From contig CALOCZ010000013.1 of assembly GCA_942491935.1 (NCBI GenBank), positions 1 through 64,000 of the forward strand: DNA of 64,000 nt, in the 5' to 3' direction. Under the pieces are notes generated by a model. It did not search any database, had not been told where the DNA came from, and saw only the letters and a program-made list of their open reading frames with translations. Positions 19,194-28,637 of the stretch are shown one piece after another. Origin of the DNA: JAGTVG01 sp942491935. Lineage in GTDB: Bacteria; Bacteroidota; Bacteroidia; Cytophagales; Cyclobacteriaceae. Within the stretch, counting starts at the first letter, position 1. The number at the start of each line of letters is the position of its first letter. Both the position numbers and the translations under genes were made by a program.

Positions 19194-20288
19194 ATGAGAA
19201 TTCGATTTTTACCTGTAGCATTGTTTTTCCTTTACATTTTTATAAATATTCAGGCTCCGGCGCAGGTATATGATTTAGATTCTCTGTACAAGAATTCTCC
19301 TTCTTTTAAGACCAATATTGACAATATTAAGGACACTTTTGACCTTTTCAATAATAATGAAATTTTAAACGTAAGGATAATATCAGATTTCCGTAACTTC
19401 ATTAAAAAGAAATTCCAGGATGAATATCAACCCGCGATATTTGAAACCATTTTATTTGATACCATTGCCGTAAGGAGGGAATTAAAAATAAAGGCCAGGG
19501 GTAATTATCGAAGGAATACGTGTTCCTTTCCTCCAATTACGTTGAATTTCCTGAAGAAGCAGGCAATTTTCGAACAGATCCAGGAATTTGGCAAGATCAA
19601 ACTGGTCGGGAACTGTCGGTCAGGAGAATTGTACGATCAATATCTTATCCAGGAATATTATGTGTATAAGATGTATAATATATTATCTCCATTCAGTTAC
19701 AGGGTCCGTATACTTCGGGTGGAATACATCGATACATCAGGTAAAAAGAAACCCAGGGATAATTTTGCATTTCTGATCGAACCAACGGATCAGATGGCGC
19801 AAAGATTAAATTCCAAAGAATATGACAGGAAAGGGGTTCCAAATAATGACGTTGACAGGGCCTCCTCTACCATCATGGGCTTGTTTCAGTTAATGATCGG
19901 CAACACCGATTGGAGTATTCCAGGATTGCATAATATGAAGCTCATCCGGGTAGCGGATGCAAATTACCCTTATCCAATTGCTATTCCATACGATTTTGAT
20001 TATTCAGGTATAATAGATGCTCAATATGCAGAACCACATGAAATTCTTCCAATCGAAAGTGTAACGGAACGGTTTTATATGGGCACTTGCAGGGAAATGG
20101 ATGAATATGTCGAAGCATTTAAATTTTTTCATGAAAAACGAAGCCAAATTGAAGCCCTGTTTGCAGATTCTCCTTATCTTGTCAAAGGAGGTAAAAATAA
20201 ACCTCTTAATTATATCGATGGATTTTATAGACTTATTGATAGCAAAGCAAGCGTTAATTCGTTTATTATCAGAAACTGCAAACACTAA
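19194..20288 (+). CDS. Secreted CotH-like kinase-fold protein
   Basis: 364 aa with a cleavable signal peptide (about 1-23, ending APAQ). Motifs match the CotH spore-coat kinase superfamily as I know it: an early basic strand KIKARGNYR, then KLVGNCRSG with YLIQEYYVYKMYN, a catalytic-loop-like GNTDWS (D239) followed by HNMKLI, and a DFG-like PYDFDYSG (D267). CotH proteins are atypical kinases that can phosphorylate secreted protein serines or use ATP for AMP transfer-like chemistry. Here the protein should sit in the periplasm or outside. Its TAA overlaps by 4 bp with the stop of the convergent epimerase gene, leaving no room for a terminator. Confidence 0.7.
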   Translation: MRIRFLPVALFFLYIFINIQAPAQVYDLDSLYKNSPSFKTNIDNIKDTFDLFNNNEILNVRIISDFRNFIKKKFQDEYQPAIFETILFDTIAVRRELKIKARGNYRRNTCSFPPITLNFLKKQAIFEQIQEFGKIKLVGNCRSGELYDQYLIQEYYVYKMYNILSPFSYRVRILRVEYIDTSGKKKPRDNFAFLIEPTDQMAQRLNSKEYDRKGVPNNDVDRASSTIMGLFQLMIGNTDWSIPGLHNMKLIRVADANYPYPIAIPYDFDYSGIIDAQYAEPHEILPIESVTERFYMGTCREMDEYVEAFKFFHEKRSQIEALFADSPYLVKGGKNKPLNYIDGFYRLIDSKASVNSFIIRNCKH

Positions 20289-21664
20289 TCAGCATTCCCC
20301 AGCTTCCGAAGTATATTGATACAATTCACCATCCCCCTTGAATTGTGATAGGTAGTCTTCCAGGGATGTGCTTTATTCGCCATTTTGCTTCTAGGATTTG
20401 TGTCAAGACTGCCATTGTACCAACCGCCGTATTCATGATCGATCTGATAAGTATTCAGGAAATCCCATTGCTTCAAAAAATAACTGTAGTAATCCATTTC
20501 ATATTCAGGATATAAGGAATGAAGTAACAACATGCTATTTAAAGCTTCAATTTCTCCCCACCAGGCTTTCTTCTCGTCAATAATCACCATGCTATCCGGT
20601 TTCATATACTTCCCTTTATCGAAAATCCCTCCATTTTCCTTGTCCCAACCTTTCATAAGGGTATGGTCTGTCAGTTGCTTAATAACCTTTACCGTCCTCT
20701 CATCATGGTTCTCTAGGGCTTCAGCTGCTTCAAATAACAAATAGGAGGTTTCTATATCATGCCCAAAGGTCACATGGCTGGTATACCATAGCTCTTCACC
20801 TGCTATCTCATCCAGCGTATTCCCTGTAACTGGTGTCCAGTCTGCTGTAAAATAAAGAAGCAGGTATCCCGGATCTGTTACCATTATATCCCTGACTACA
20901 TGAAACATTTCTTCGAGTCTTTCTTTAACAAGTTCATCCGGCCATATATGATATAAGCTAGTGAGTGCTTCCAGGATATGGATAGAACTGTTGTAGTCTT
21001 TCAGTCCAATTACCAGACGGTCATTTAATTCAGTTTGGTAACTATCAGATTCCAGGACTGGTGAACCATCGCGATGCAGAAATTCAAAATATCCACCATT
21101 TATTGGATCATGTGCATTCTCTTCTATCCAGTTAAATGATTTTTTGGCCCATTCAAGAGCCGCTGCTTCCTTTGAGGCACTGTAATATTCAGCCAGTCCG
21201 TAAATAGCAAATGCCTGGCCATAAATTCTTTTTTCATGTATGTTTTCCTCAAGTGGAAGCCCGGCTTGATCCACGGCAAGGTAATATCCCCCTTCTTCTT
21301 CATCCCACATCTTACTCGTAAGAAATTTAAAGCCATGACTGGCATAATCGATGAATTCCCTTTTGTCAGGATAGTTTTTATATAGCATGGAAAGTGTCCA
21401 GATATGCCTGGCCTGATAAACAAGGTATTTATCCTGATTTGGAAGTTGTTCCCAGTTATATGAATAATTTGTCAGATACCCACCGTGTTCAAGATCTATG
21501 ATCCGTGGGTACCATAAATTTACAATATCATTATAAAGACTTTTTTCCAGTGTATCAGCCATTGATATATAAGGAGATACAGAATCCTTTTCCTTAACCT
21601 CTGAACATGAAAATACAAGAGTAAAAATCGTGGGAATAATAAAAATCCTTAATACATTTTTCAT
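20285..21664 (-). CDS. AGE-family 2-epimerase lipoprotein (cellobiose/mannobiose 2-epimerase-like)
   Basis: 459 aa. The lipobox LVFSC at about 16-20 predicts a lipid-anchored, extracytoplasmic enzyme, unusual because known 2-epimerases of this family are cytoplasmic. The (alpha/alpha)6 barrel motifs are present: R in YQARHIWTLS, GQAFAIYGLAEYY, HDIETSYLLFEAAEAL (catalytic His), WWGEIEALNSMLLLH and HPWKTTYHNSRGM. The family converts the reducing-end glucose or mannose of disaccharides (epimerisation at C2). In most members the segment after the NDR helix reads like KTMNTHLHILEAYTNLY; here it is NSSIHILEALTSLYH. It may act on oligosaccharides before import. Related to the frameshifted cytoplasmic epimerase at 32 kb. 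Confidence 0.85.
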   Translation of the reverse strand: MKNVLRIFIIPTIFTLVFSCSEVKEKDSVSPYISMADTLEKSLYNDIVNLWYPRIIDLEHGGYLTNYSYNWEQLPNQDKYLVYQARHIWTLSMLYKNYPDKREFIDYASHGFKFLTSKMWDEEEGGYYLAVDQAGLPLEENIHEKRIYGQAFAIYGLAEYYSASKEAAALEWAKKSFNWIEENAHDPINGGYFEFLHRDGSPVLESDSYQTELNDRLVIGLKDYNSSIHILEALTSLYHIWPDELVKERLEEMFHVVRDIMVTDPGYLLLYFTADWTPVTGNTLDEIAGEELWYTSHVTFGHDIETSYLLFEAAEALENHDERTVKVIKQLTDHTLMKGWDKENGGIFDKGKYMKPDSMVIIDEKKAWWGEIEALNSMLLLHSLYPEYEMDYYSYFLKQWDFLNTYQIDHEYGGWYNGSLDTNPRSKMANKAHPWKTTYHNSRGMVNCINILRKLGNAD

Positions 21665-21844
21665 GATGGAACGAATTTAAATAAAAAAGCAAGTTATAAT
21701 TTTCTATTGAAATAAAGCAAATAAATGGTATTATGATATAACTTTATTTACGTAATCAAGCTAGCGATTATGGAATCCTGAGTTTTCAGATTTGATTCCA
21801 GGTTTGATTTTTAAATTACTCCTTATATTGTTTTGATTAATAAA

Positions 21845-24250
21845 ATGAGAAGATTCTTTTATTTTTTTCTACTTTTTACCTTCAGCAGTACATCATTTTT
21901 TGGCCAGATACTGGTGAATAAAAATAATATCAATTCCTCCATATTAAATGATTTCTGGACAGCGAAATGGATAACTTGTCCGGATGCATCAATAAAAGAA
22001 TATGGTGTTTTCCACTTCCGTAAATCTTTTACATTAGATAAAGTGCCTGAGGAGTTTATCGTGCATGTATCTGCTGATAACAGGTATATTTTATATGTTA
22101 ACGGGGAATTAGTAACCTACGGCCCTGCCAGGGGTGATCTGCAACACTGGCGCTTTGAGCCTCTTGATATCAACAGGTTTTTAATTCCAGGGAAAAATGT
22201 AATTGCAGCTGTAGTCTGGAATTTTGGCGAACATATCCCAGCTGCCCAGATGACCAGGAAAACCGCTTTTATAATGGCAGGAAATAGTCAATTAGAGTCA
22301 ATTGTAAATACTGATGAATCATGGCTGGTATATAAAAACGAATCCTACAAACCGATAACCGGGTTTATGGAACAGTTAAACACCTTTACGGTAGTAGGTC
22401 CTGGTGATTACCTTGATGGAAACAGATATCCATGGAATTGGGAGCAACTAAATTATGATGACAGCAATTGGCAAATTCCCAGAATATTGAGTGGAGGAAC
22501 CCCTAGGGGAAAAGGTACTGACGGGGAATGGATGCTGGTTCCAAGGGAAATAGACCTGATGTACCTCGGCCGGGAATCTATACAAGATGTTAGAAAGTCT
22601 GAAGGCATAGAAATTGCCCCGGAAGATCTTACAAATGGAAAGATTCATCTCGATGGAAGAAAATCTGTTTCCTTTTTGCTGGATCAGGGTTATTTAACGA
22701 AAAGTTTTCCAAAATTGACGGTAAGTGGGGGTAAAAATGCTGAATTGAAAATTGCTTATGCAGAGGCCCTATATAATAAGGATGGTAGCAAAGGGAACCG
22801 GGATGAAGTCGAGGGGAAATCTTTTTCAGGATATTATGATTTATTCATTCCTGATGGTGGACAAAACAGGATTTTCAGTCCTTTATGGTTCCGTACATAC
22901 AGGTATATACTGGTTGAGATCAAAACTTCAGACGAACCTTTGACAATCCAGCAGTTTATCAGTCAACCAACAGGTTTTCCTCTCCAGGAAAGGTCCTCAT
23001 TTACATCAGATGATCATTCCCTGGAAGATATATGGGATATCGGATTCAGAACAGCGCGTCTGTGTGCCGGAGAGATCTATTACGACTGTCCATATTACGA
23101 GCAAATGCAGTATGTAGGGGATACCCGGATTCAGGCTTTGATATCACTCTATGTAGATGGTAATGATAAGCTTATGCGAAAAGCAATTAAGCATTTTGAC
23201 GATTCAAGAAGGCCAAACGGATTGACTCAAAGTCGGTACCCAAGCTCATCCCAACAAATCATACCTCCTTATTCCCTTTTCTGGATCGCTATGATACATG
23301 ATTACTGGATGCACAGGGATGATCTGGAATTTGTACATTCCTTTTTCCCCGGTATTGAAAATGTACTGGATTGGTTTAATTCAAGACTGGATGAGCAAGA
23401 TATGCTGGGGCCTGTTGAATGGTGGAATTTTGTGGATTGGGCAGATGAATGGCCATGGAATAATGAGAAGCGTATAGGGGGTGTTCCGTACGGTGTAGCG
23501 GAAGGACAATCATCCAATATCACCTTACAATATGCATATGCACTTGATCTGGCTGCTGATTTGTTTAATAACTTCGAAAACCCTGAGGCTGCTGAATCTT
23601 ATTCTCAAACCTCCGGAAAAATAAAAAACGCTGTCTATTTGAAATGCTGGGATGAAGAAAAGGGATTGTTGGCAGATGCGCCCGGTAAAAAGATCTTCAG
23701 TCAGCATGCAAATATATTCGGGATTTTGACTGATGCAATACCTGAAAAATCACAACGGAAGGTTATGCAGCGGATCCTTGAAGATTCTTCGTTAATCCAG
23801 TGCACGATGTATTTCAGGTTTTATCTTTTTCAGGCTATGAAAAAGACCGGCATGGCCGATTTATATCTGGAATATCTTGATCAATGGCATGTTATGATCG
23901 AAAATGGCTTATCAACTTTTGCCGAGAAACCGGATCCAACCCGTTCAGACTGTCATGCCTGGAGCGCAAGCCCTAATTATGACTTACTTGCAACTGTATG
24001 TGGGATCAGGCCTCAGACTCCTGGATTCAATACGGTGGATATTCAACCCAATCTGGGAAAATTAAAAAATATAGAGGGTGAATTATACATTCCCGCATAT
24101 AATGGTAGTATAGAAGTCACTTTAGAAAGGACTGGTGAATCTGGAATTTCCGGCTTTGTCGTGTTGCCACAAGGAATGACTGGTACTTTCAGGTGGAAGC
24201 AGGAGGTTATTCAGCTTAATGAAGGAAAGCAAAAGATATCTATTCAATAA
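21845..24250 (+). CDS. Alpha-L-rhamnosidase-like glycoside hydrolase (GH78)
   Basis: About 801 aa from ATG 21845 (MRRFFYFFLLF), which starts a signal peptide; a TTG lies 12 bp upstream. The N-terminal beta-sandwich (WTAKWITCPDASIKEYGVFHFRKSF, DNRYILYVNGELVTYGPARGD) is typical of GH78. The (alpha/alpha)6 catalytic barrel carries DCPYYEQMQYVGDTRIQAL at about residue 415-433, the family signature with candidate acid residues, and later WNFVDWADEW and a conserved H in CHAWSASPNYDLL. It would release terminal alpha-L-rhamnose from glycans outside the cytoplasm. It precedes the Gfo/Idh/MocA gene by 170 bp on the same strand. Confidence 0.88.
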   Translation: MRRFFYFFLLFTFSSTSFFGQILVNKNNINSSILNDFWTAKWITCPDASIKEYGVFHFRKSFTLDKVPEEFIVHVSADNRYILYVNGELVTYGPARGDLQHWRFEPLDINRFLIPGKNVIAAVVWNFGEHIPAAQMTRKTAFIMAGNSQLESIVNTDESWLVYKNESYKPITGFMEQLNTFTVVGPGDYLDGNRYPWNWEQLNYDDSNWQIPRILSGGTPRGKGTDGEWMLVPREIDLMYLGRESIQDVRKSEGIEIAPEDLTNGKIHLDGRKSVSFLLDQGYLTKSFPKLTVSGGKNAELKIAYAEALYNKDGSKGNRDEVEGKSFSGYYDLFIPDGGQNRIFSPLWFRTYRYILVEIKTSDEPLTIQQFISQPTGFPLQERSSFTSDDHSLEDIWDIGFRTARLCAGEIYYDCPYYEQMQYVGDTRIQALISLYVDGNDKLMRKAIKHFDDSRRPNGLTQSRYPSSSQQIIPPYSLFWIAMIHDYWMHRDDLEFVHSFFPGIENVLDWFNSRLDEQDMLGPVEWWNFVDWADEWPWNNEKRIGGVPYGVAEGQSSNITLQYAYALDLAADLFNNFENPEAAESYSQTSGKIKNAVYLKCWDEEKGLLADAPGKKIFSQHANIFGILTDAIPEKSQRKVMQRILEDSSLIQCTMYFRFYLFQAMKKTGMADLYLEYLDQWHVMIENGLSTFAEKPDPTRSDCHAWSASPNYDLLATVCGIRPQTPGFNTVDIQPNLGKLKNIEGELYIPAYNGSIEVTLERTGESGISGFVVLPQGMTGTFRWKQEVIQLNEGKQKISIQ

Positions 24251-24419
24251 TACAGTTTAAGAATATTGTATAAATTTGAGAGTAGTAAATTCATGGGTAT
24301 CTAAATTACATGATCGTAGAATTTTTAATAATTACTCATTACCGGATAAGTCTCTCGATGATACTGGACATTAATGACAAAATAGAATATTAACAAATAC
24401 TTTTTAAATACTAACAATT

Positions 24420-25832
24420 ATGGGAACAAAGAAAAGTTATTCAAGACGTAAGTTTGTGAAAGGAATGGCCCAGGGTGGATTAATGGCTGGGGCCGCCCCA
24501 TTCATTATTACGCGTAAGCCTTACAGGGAATCTGTGATCCTGGAACCTGCCAATATAAATGAAAGCAAAAAAGTATCTGCCAATGACAAGATCCGTCTTG
24601 GAGTTATTGGGACTGGAATTATTGGCTTTATCAATATAAATTCTGCCTTGTCAGTTAACGGAGTTGAACTTGTTGCGGTTTGTGATCTATATGAAGGCAG
24701 ATTAACCCGTATAAAGGAAGTATTTGGAGACCATATCAAAACGACCAGGGACTATCGTGAAATTCTGGCCATGGATGATATAGACGTGGTGCTGGTTGCT
24801 ACGCCAGATCATTGGCATGATATTATTTCTATTGACGCTATGAAGGCAGGCAAAGCCATTTATTGCGAAAAGCCCATGGTACAGGAAGTTAAAGAAGGGC
24901 ATGAGGTAATTAAAGCTGAAGCGAAATATAATGCGAAATTCCAGGTCGGAAGCCAGGGTGTCAGTTCAATCCAGATGCAGAAGGCAAAAGAAATTTATGA
25001 GGCAGGTGAAATTGGTGAATTGATATTAGTCGAAGCGGCTTATGACCGGCATTCTTCATTAGGTGCATGGCAATATTCTATCCCGCCGGATGCGTCCCCC
25101 GAAACGGTTGATTTTGATACTTTCCTGGGTGATACTGCAAAGATGCCTTTTGATCCCATCCCGTTTTTCAGGTGGAGGAATTACCAGCAGTTTGGTACTG
25201 GTATAGCCGGTGATCTTTTTGTACACTTATTTTCCTGGCTACATTATATAATCAGTTCTGATGGTCCAAATACCATTTACGGATCTGGTGGTACCAGGTA
25301 TTGGAAAGATGGACGGGATGTTCCGGATATATTGACATGTGTAGTCGATTATCCGCAGGCAGCAACACACAATGCTTTTAACATGCAAATCAGAGTGAAT
25401 TTCATTGCAGGCGGTGGCGGTGACGGATCACTTAAACTTGTAGGATCAGAAGGAACAATAAAATTCCAGGGCAACAGCATCTTCTTAACCCGCTCACCAT
25501 TTCCAAATAAGCCGGAGTATGGTGGGTATGATTCATTATTTACATTCCCGGAATCAATTCAGGAGGAATTCGTAAAGCAATATAACGCTAAGTATTATAG
25601 TGTTCCCGAAATGATCAGCGAACCTGGCGAAGTGGTTTACAGCCCGCCTGAAGGATATGATGACAGGAGTGATCACTGGGCGAATTTAATCGCAGCGATA
25701 CGGGATAATAAGACAATTATAGAAAATGCAACTTATGGATTAAAGGCAGCTGGACCATCTCTGGCTGCAAATGAAAGTTATTTCAATAATCGTATCGTTA
25801 AATGGGATCCGGCAAAAATGGTGTATTCCTAA
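24420..25832 (+). CDS. Gfo/Idh/MocA family oxidoreductase with Tat-type leader
   Basis: 470 aa. The leader SYSRRKFVKGMAQGG fits a twin-arginine signal, so a cofactor-loaded enzyme would be exported folded. The NAD(P)-binding Rossmann domain starts IRLGVIGTGIIGF (about 57-69), followed by VATPDHWH and the family EKP motif in YCEKPM. The C-terminal alpha/beta substrate domain contains the H-x-x-S-W-L-H segment (VHLFSWLHYI). Members oxidise, reduce or hydrolyse sugars with tightly bound NAD. Located after the rhamnosidase, perhaps co-regulated; a hairpin follows downstream. Confidence 0.9.
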   Translation: MGTKKSYSRRKFVKGMAQGGLMAGAAPFIITRKPYRESVILEPANINESKKVSANDKIRLGVIGTGIIGFININSALSVNGVELVAVCDLYEGRLTRIKEVFGDHIKTTRDYREILAMDDIDVVLVATPDHWHDIISIDAMKAGKAIYCEKPMVQEVKEGHEVIKAEAKYNAKFQVGSQGVSSIQMQKAKEIYEAGEIGELILVEAAYDRHSSLGAWQYSIPPDASPETVDFDTFLGDTAKMPFDPIPFFRWRNYQQFGTGIAGDLFVHLFSWLHYIISSDGPNTIYGSGGTRYWKDGRDVPDILTCVVDYPQAATHNAFNMQIRVNFIAGGGGDGSLKLVGSEGTIKFQGNSIFLTRSPFPNKPEYGGYDSLFTFPESIQEEFVKQYNAKYYSVPEMISEPGEVVYSPPEGYDDRSDHWANLIAAIRDNKTIIENATYGLKAAGPSLAANESYFNNRIVKWDPAKMVYS

Positions 25833-25960
25833 CCTCGCAAAATCAAATATAAATCGAGGTTACTAAAAGGTAAATCGTGGTTTACCTACAAAAAAAATGC
25901 AGGGAATTGATAGGTGTTTATTTGATTCACCTTGAATCCTTATCTCAAGGCAATTAAAAA

Positions 25961-25987
25961 GAGGCTGTTTTTAAGGCAGCCTCCTTT
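25961..25987. terminator. Bidirectional terminator hairpin
   Basis: GAGGCTG (25961-25967) pairs with CAGCCTC (25977-25983) across a 9-nt loop, with TTTT on the plus side and a T-rich run on the minus side. It lies between the convergent oxidoreductase gene and the 121-aa gene. Confidence 0.7.
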
Positions 25988-26010
25988 TACTTGTTTGTTG
26001 TTTGGAATGG

Positions 26011-26376
26011 TTATTCTTCAATAAATTGTTTGGTTTTTAATAATGCAGGTTTTGTGTATTCGAGCCTGAAATACTTAATATTATCCACTTCAAAGAGCGG
26101 ATCTGATATGCTCAGGAAAAATTTTACCATTACATCATTACACCTGCCTTGTGTGATGACCTTGTCATAATGATCAAGAATAATAAAAACCTTGTTTGGA
26201 TCTGCCTCAGTACAGAATACATCATCGATTTCTATTGGATCATGATATTGGATTGAACGATCCTGAACATTTTTAATTTCTTCCTGAGAGGAAATATTTG
26301 CACTGGCATAGCCAAACCCTGTGAAAACAATAACCAGGGTCGAAATCAGAAGTCGGTAAAAGTTAATATTTTTCAT
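26011..26376 (-). CDS. Small exported hypothetical protein
   Basis: 121 aa. A signal peptide is visible at about 1-27 (LLISTLVIVFTGFGYASA). The mature ~95 residues contain DDVFCTEADPNKVFIILDHYDKVI, a short Cys-containing stretch GRCNDVMVKFFLSIS and a predicted beta segment. No family is recognised. It stands alone between a bidirectional hairpin and a 767-bp gene-free region. Confidence 0.6.
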   Translation of the reverse strand: MKNINFYRLLISTLVIVFTGFGYASANISSQEEIKNVQDRSIQYHDPIEIDDVFCTEADPNKVFIILDHYDKVITQGRCNDVMVKFFLSISDPLFEVDNIKYFRLEYTKPALLKTKQFIEE

Positions 26377-27143
26377 GGCTATATATAAATTTGGGTTTTT
26401 GCAAATCTTATACCCATGTAAGTGCCAAGTATATGCCAGAATTTACAACATGTTGATATACAGAGTATTATAAAATATCTAACTTAAATGATTGTATCAA
26501 TACCGTACAGTTGGATAAGAAGTGTATCGTGTATGATCCACATTTGAAGTTCTATGATTTCCTGTTCTGGCTGGAGGTTTGAAAGTGTCCGGTTTTAGGA
26601 CTAAAGAAATCCATGAAAGCGGCCTCATAAATAATTGTAATTTTTAGGTTACAGGTATTGTTAGCGGTTAAGGATTAATTTAATTGATTTTAATGAATTC
26701 AGGTTTAATTTCTATTATTGACACTGAATATCTTATAACCCATGATAGGGATATTATATTTAGCGTTATAGACTCCAATCTTTCTTGAGGTTTATAATAT
26801 GATAAATATGAAAATCAAAAAGTAGACCTTTTTCTATACGCATTAATTTAATACGAGCCTGAATTCCAATTCTCCTATTATTACTACCTGAGTGTGGCGG
26901 TATGTGATCGTAATGTTATTTGTTGATAAAAATTCCATAGTAACAGCGTTTCAATATGTTTTTCACATAACATGCCAAAAAAAATAAATAGTTGATTATA
27001 AGCTGTTTATTGAATGGTTGCTTAAAAAAGCAGGTCATTTAAATGTTCATTTGTGAACAAATGCCAGCTTTACATGTACGAATAAGAATCGCGATGTAAT
27101 TATCTGATACCTGAAGACTTTATCATTACACTCTAAATTGAGG
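26377..27143. other. Gene-free stretch with a small palindrome
   Basis: I see no coding region in this 767-bp interval; all frames are short and AT-rich. The only structure found is CATTTGT-GA-ACAAATG at 27048-27063, overlapping a 5-bp GTTCA/TGAAC dyad. No IS ends, tRNA or gene remnant was recognised. Confidence 0.6.
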
Positions 27144-28631
27144 TTAATTAGTTAGCCGAGATAAAGTGTCACTATTTAAAATTACTCCATCAACATTGTA
27201 ATGGGACATTACCAGGTAGGGATCATTATTAATACGGGTAGTTTTAGATGTAAGGAAACCACCAGTGACATTTAAATATTCATGCTCCGGGCTGAGCATT
27301 TCATTGCTCCAGCCCCCGGCATGGGCATCACTAGCAGGTCCGCAGGAATATTCCTTAATGCCAGTATCAGCATCCCGGGATACATACTGCCAATGACGGT
27401 CACCACATACAACATACATATTCATTTGTTCAGCAATGAAACCTCTTATCTCATCACCCTCATATTTGAAATCTTTATTTGAATGGTTATCATGTTTTGT
27501 CAGTCTGTCAGGACCCACTATCGGCGTTGGACTGATCAGGATCTTAAAAGTGGCATCCGATTCTTTTACAGTGTTGAATAACCAGGTTTTCTGTTCTTTC
27601 CCCCAGATTGTCTTATCAGGACCGTCCGGGTCTGTATTCGGGCTTCTATAATCTCGGCCTTCCATAATCCATATCTGCAGATCTTTCCCCCATCGATAGG
27701 TTCTGTAGGTTTTCCCCCGCATGGGAACTTGTTCAAGAAAGATGGCTTGCCCTTGTTCAAATGTAAAGTCTCCCATAAATCTGGTTTCATAGCCTGGCCA
27801 ACAATCATTGAGCCATGTGTCATGATCGTCTTTAATAAAATAGCTGCTTACATTTTTATGAAATTGGAAATTCGTTGGTAGTGAATATGTCCTGGACCAA
27901 TGCCATCTGGCTAAAGCTTCATTCTTGGCAAGATTGTCATAGTAAACGATATCACCGGTGTGTATAAAAAAATCAATCCCCAGTTTCATCATGGCTTTAT
28001 ATATTTTGAACCCACCTTCCGGTGCATCCTGATCTATGTATGCCTGTCCGGTTGAGACCGCAAATGTAACATCTGAAATTTCATCTGGAGAAGCTGCAGT
28101 CTGGAATCTGCCGTCAATGGATTCTCCTATCGCCTTACTTCCGGGATACCTCGAAACGATTCTAATCTCATAAGATTGATTTGATTGAAGACCACTCAGC
28201 TCAAATTGCGTCGTATAATCCCTTTCCGGATTAACTTTAAACCAATTTGTTTGCTCCCAATGATCTGAATATTCGGGTTTATAATAAGCCATTATATCAC
28301 CTTCAATTCCTACAGTGGCACCTTCAAGAATCGAATAGGTATCCTCATCCGGGAAATTTATGACAGGTGTATAATCATTTCTGTCTTTTATAAATTCATC
28401 AACAATTTGCCCTGTTTCAGGGTCCGAATAAACAATTTCAGGCATGGGGTTCCCAAATCCTCCAGGAAGGGAATCATTTGTTAAGCGAACCCATAGGATA
28501 GCGCTATTGTCTGTGACCTCGCCAATTTTTATGCCAGTAGCGAAATGGGGACCGTTTGTCTTTTTTTTACACCCAAATAAACCAAGTATAAGGAAAAACA
28601 ATATAAGGCAAAAACGAAATAGAGTATTCAT
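27144..28631 (-). CDS. PhoD-like metallophosphatase lipoprotein
   Basis: 495 aa, lipobox LGLFGC at about 16-21. An N-terminal beta-sandwich (IKIGEVTDNSAILWVRL) is typical of PhoD-type alkaline phosphatases. The metal-binding core is recognisable by FFIHTGDIVYYD, FIKDDHDTWLNDCWPG, MEGRDYRSPN, and CGDRHWQYVS near the C-terminus. Such enzymes hydrolyse phosphate mono- or diesters with Fe/Ca. The gene is 6 bp after the sugar isomerase-like gene and likely ends a three-gene minus-strand operon (amidohydrolase, TIM barrel, PhoD). Confidence 0.87.
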   Translation of the reverse strand: MNTLFRFCLILFFLILGLFGCKKKTNGPHFATGIKIGEVTDNSAILWVRLTNDSLPGGFGNPMPEIVYSDPETGQIVDEFIKDRNDYTPVINFPDEDTYSILEGATVGIEGDIMAYYKPEYSDHWEQTNWFKVNPERDYTTQFELSGLQSNQSYEIRIVSRYPGSKAIGESIDGRFQTAASPDEISDVTFAVSTGQAYIDQDAPEGGFKIYKAMMKLGIDFFIHTGDIVYYDNLAKNEALARWHWSRTYSLPTNFQFHKNVSSYFIKDDHDTWLNDCWPGYETRFMGDFTFEQGQAIFLEQVPMRGKTYRTYRWGKDLQIWIMEGRDYRSPNTDPDGPDKTIWGKEQKTWLFNTVKESDATFKILISPTPIVGPDRLTKHDNHSNKDFKYEGDEIRGFIAEQMNMYVVCGDRHWQYVSRDADTGIKEYSCGPASDAHAGGWSNEMLSPEHEYLNVTGGFLTSKTTRINNDPYLVMSHYNVDGVILNSDTLSRLTN

Positions 28632-28637
28632 GGAAGA

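Noticed and set aside
24271..24278. TAAATTTG as a promoter -7 element
   Set aside because: It matches the Bacteroidota TAnnTTTG form but has no upstream partner at proper spacing and lies 140 bp from the ATG.
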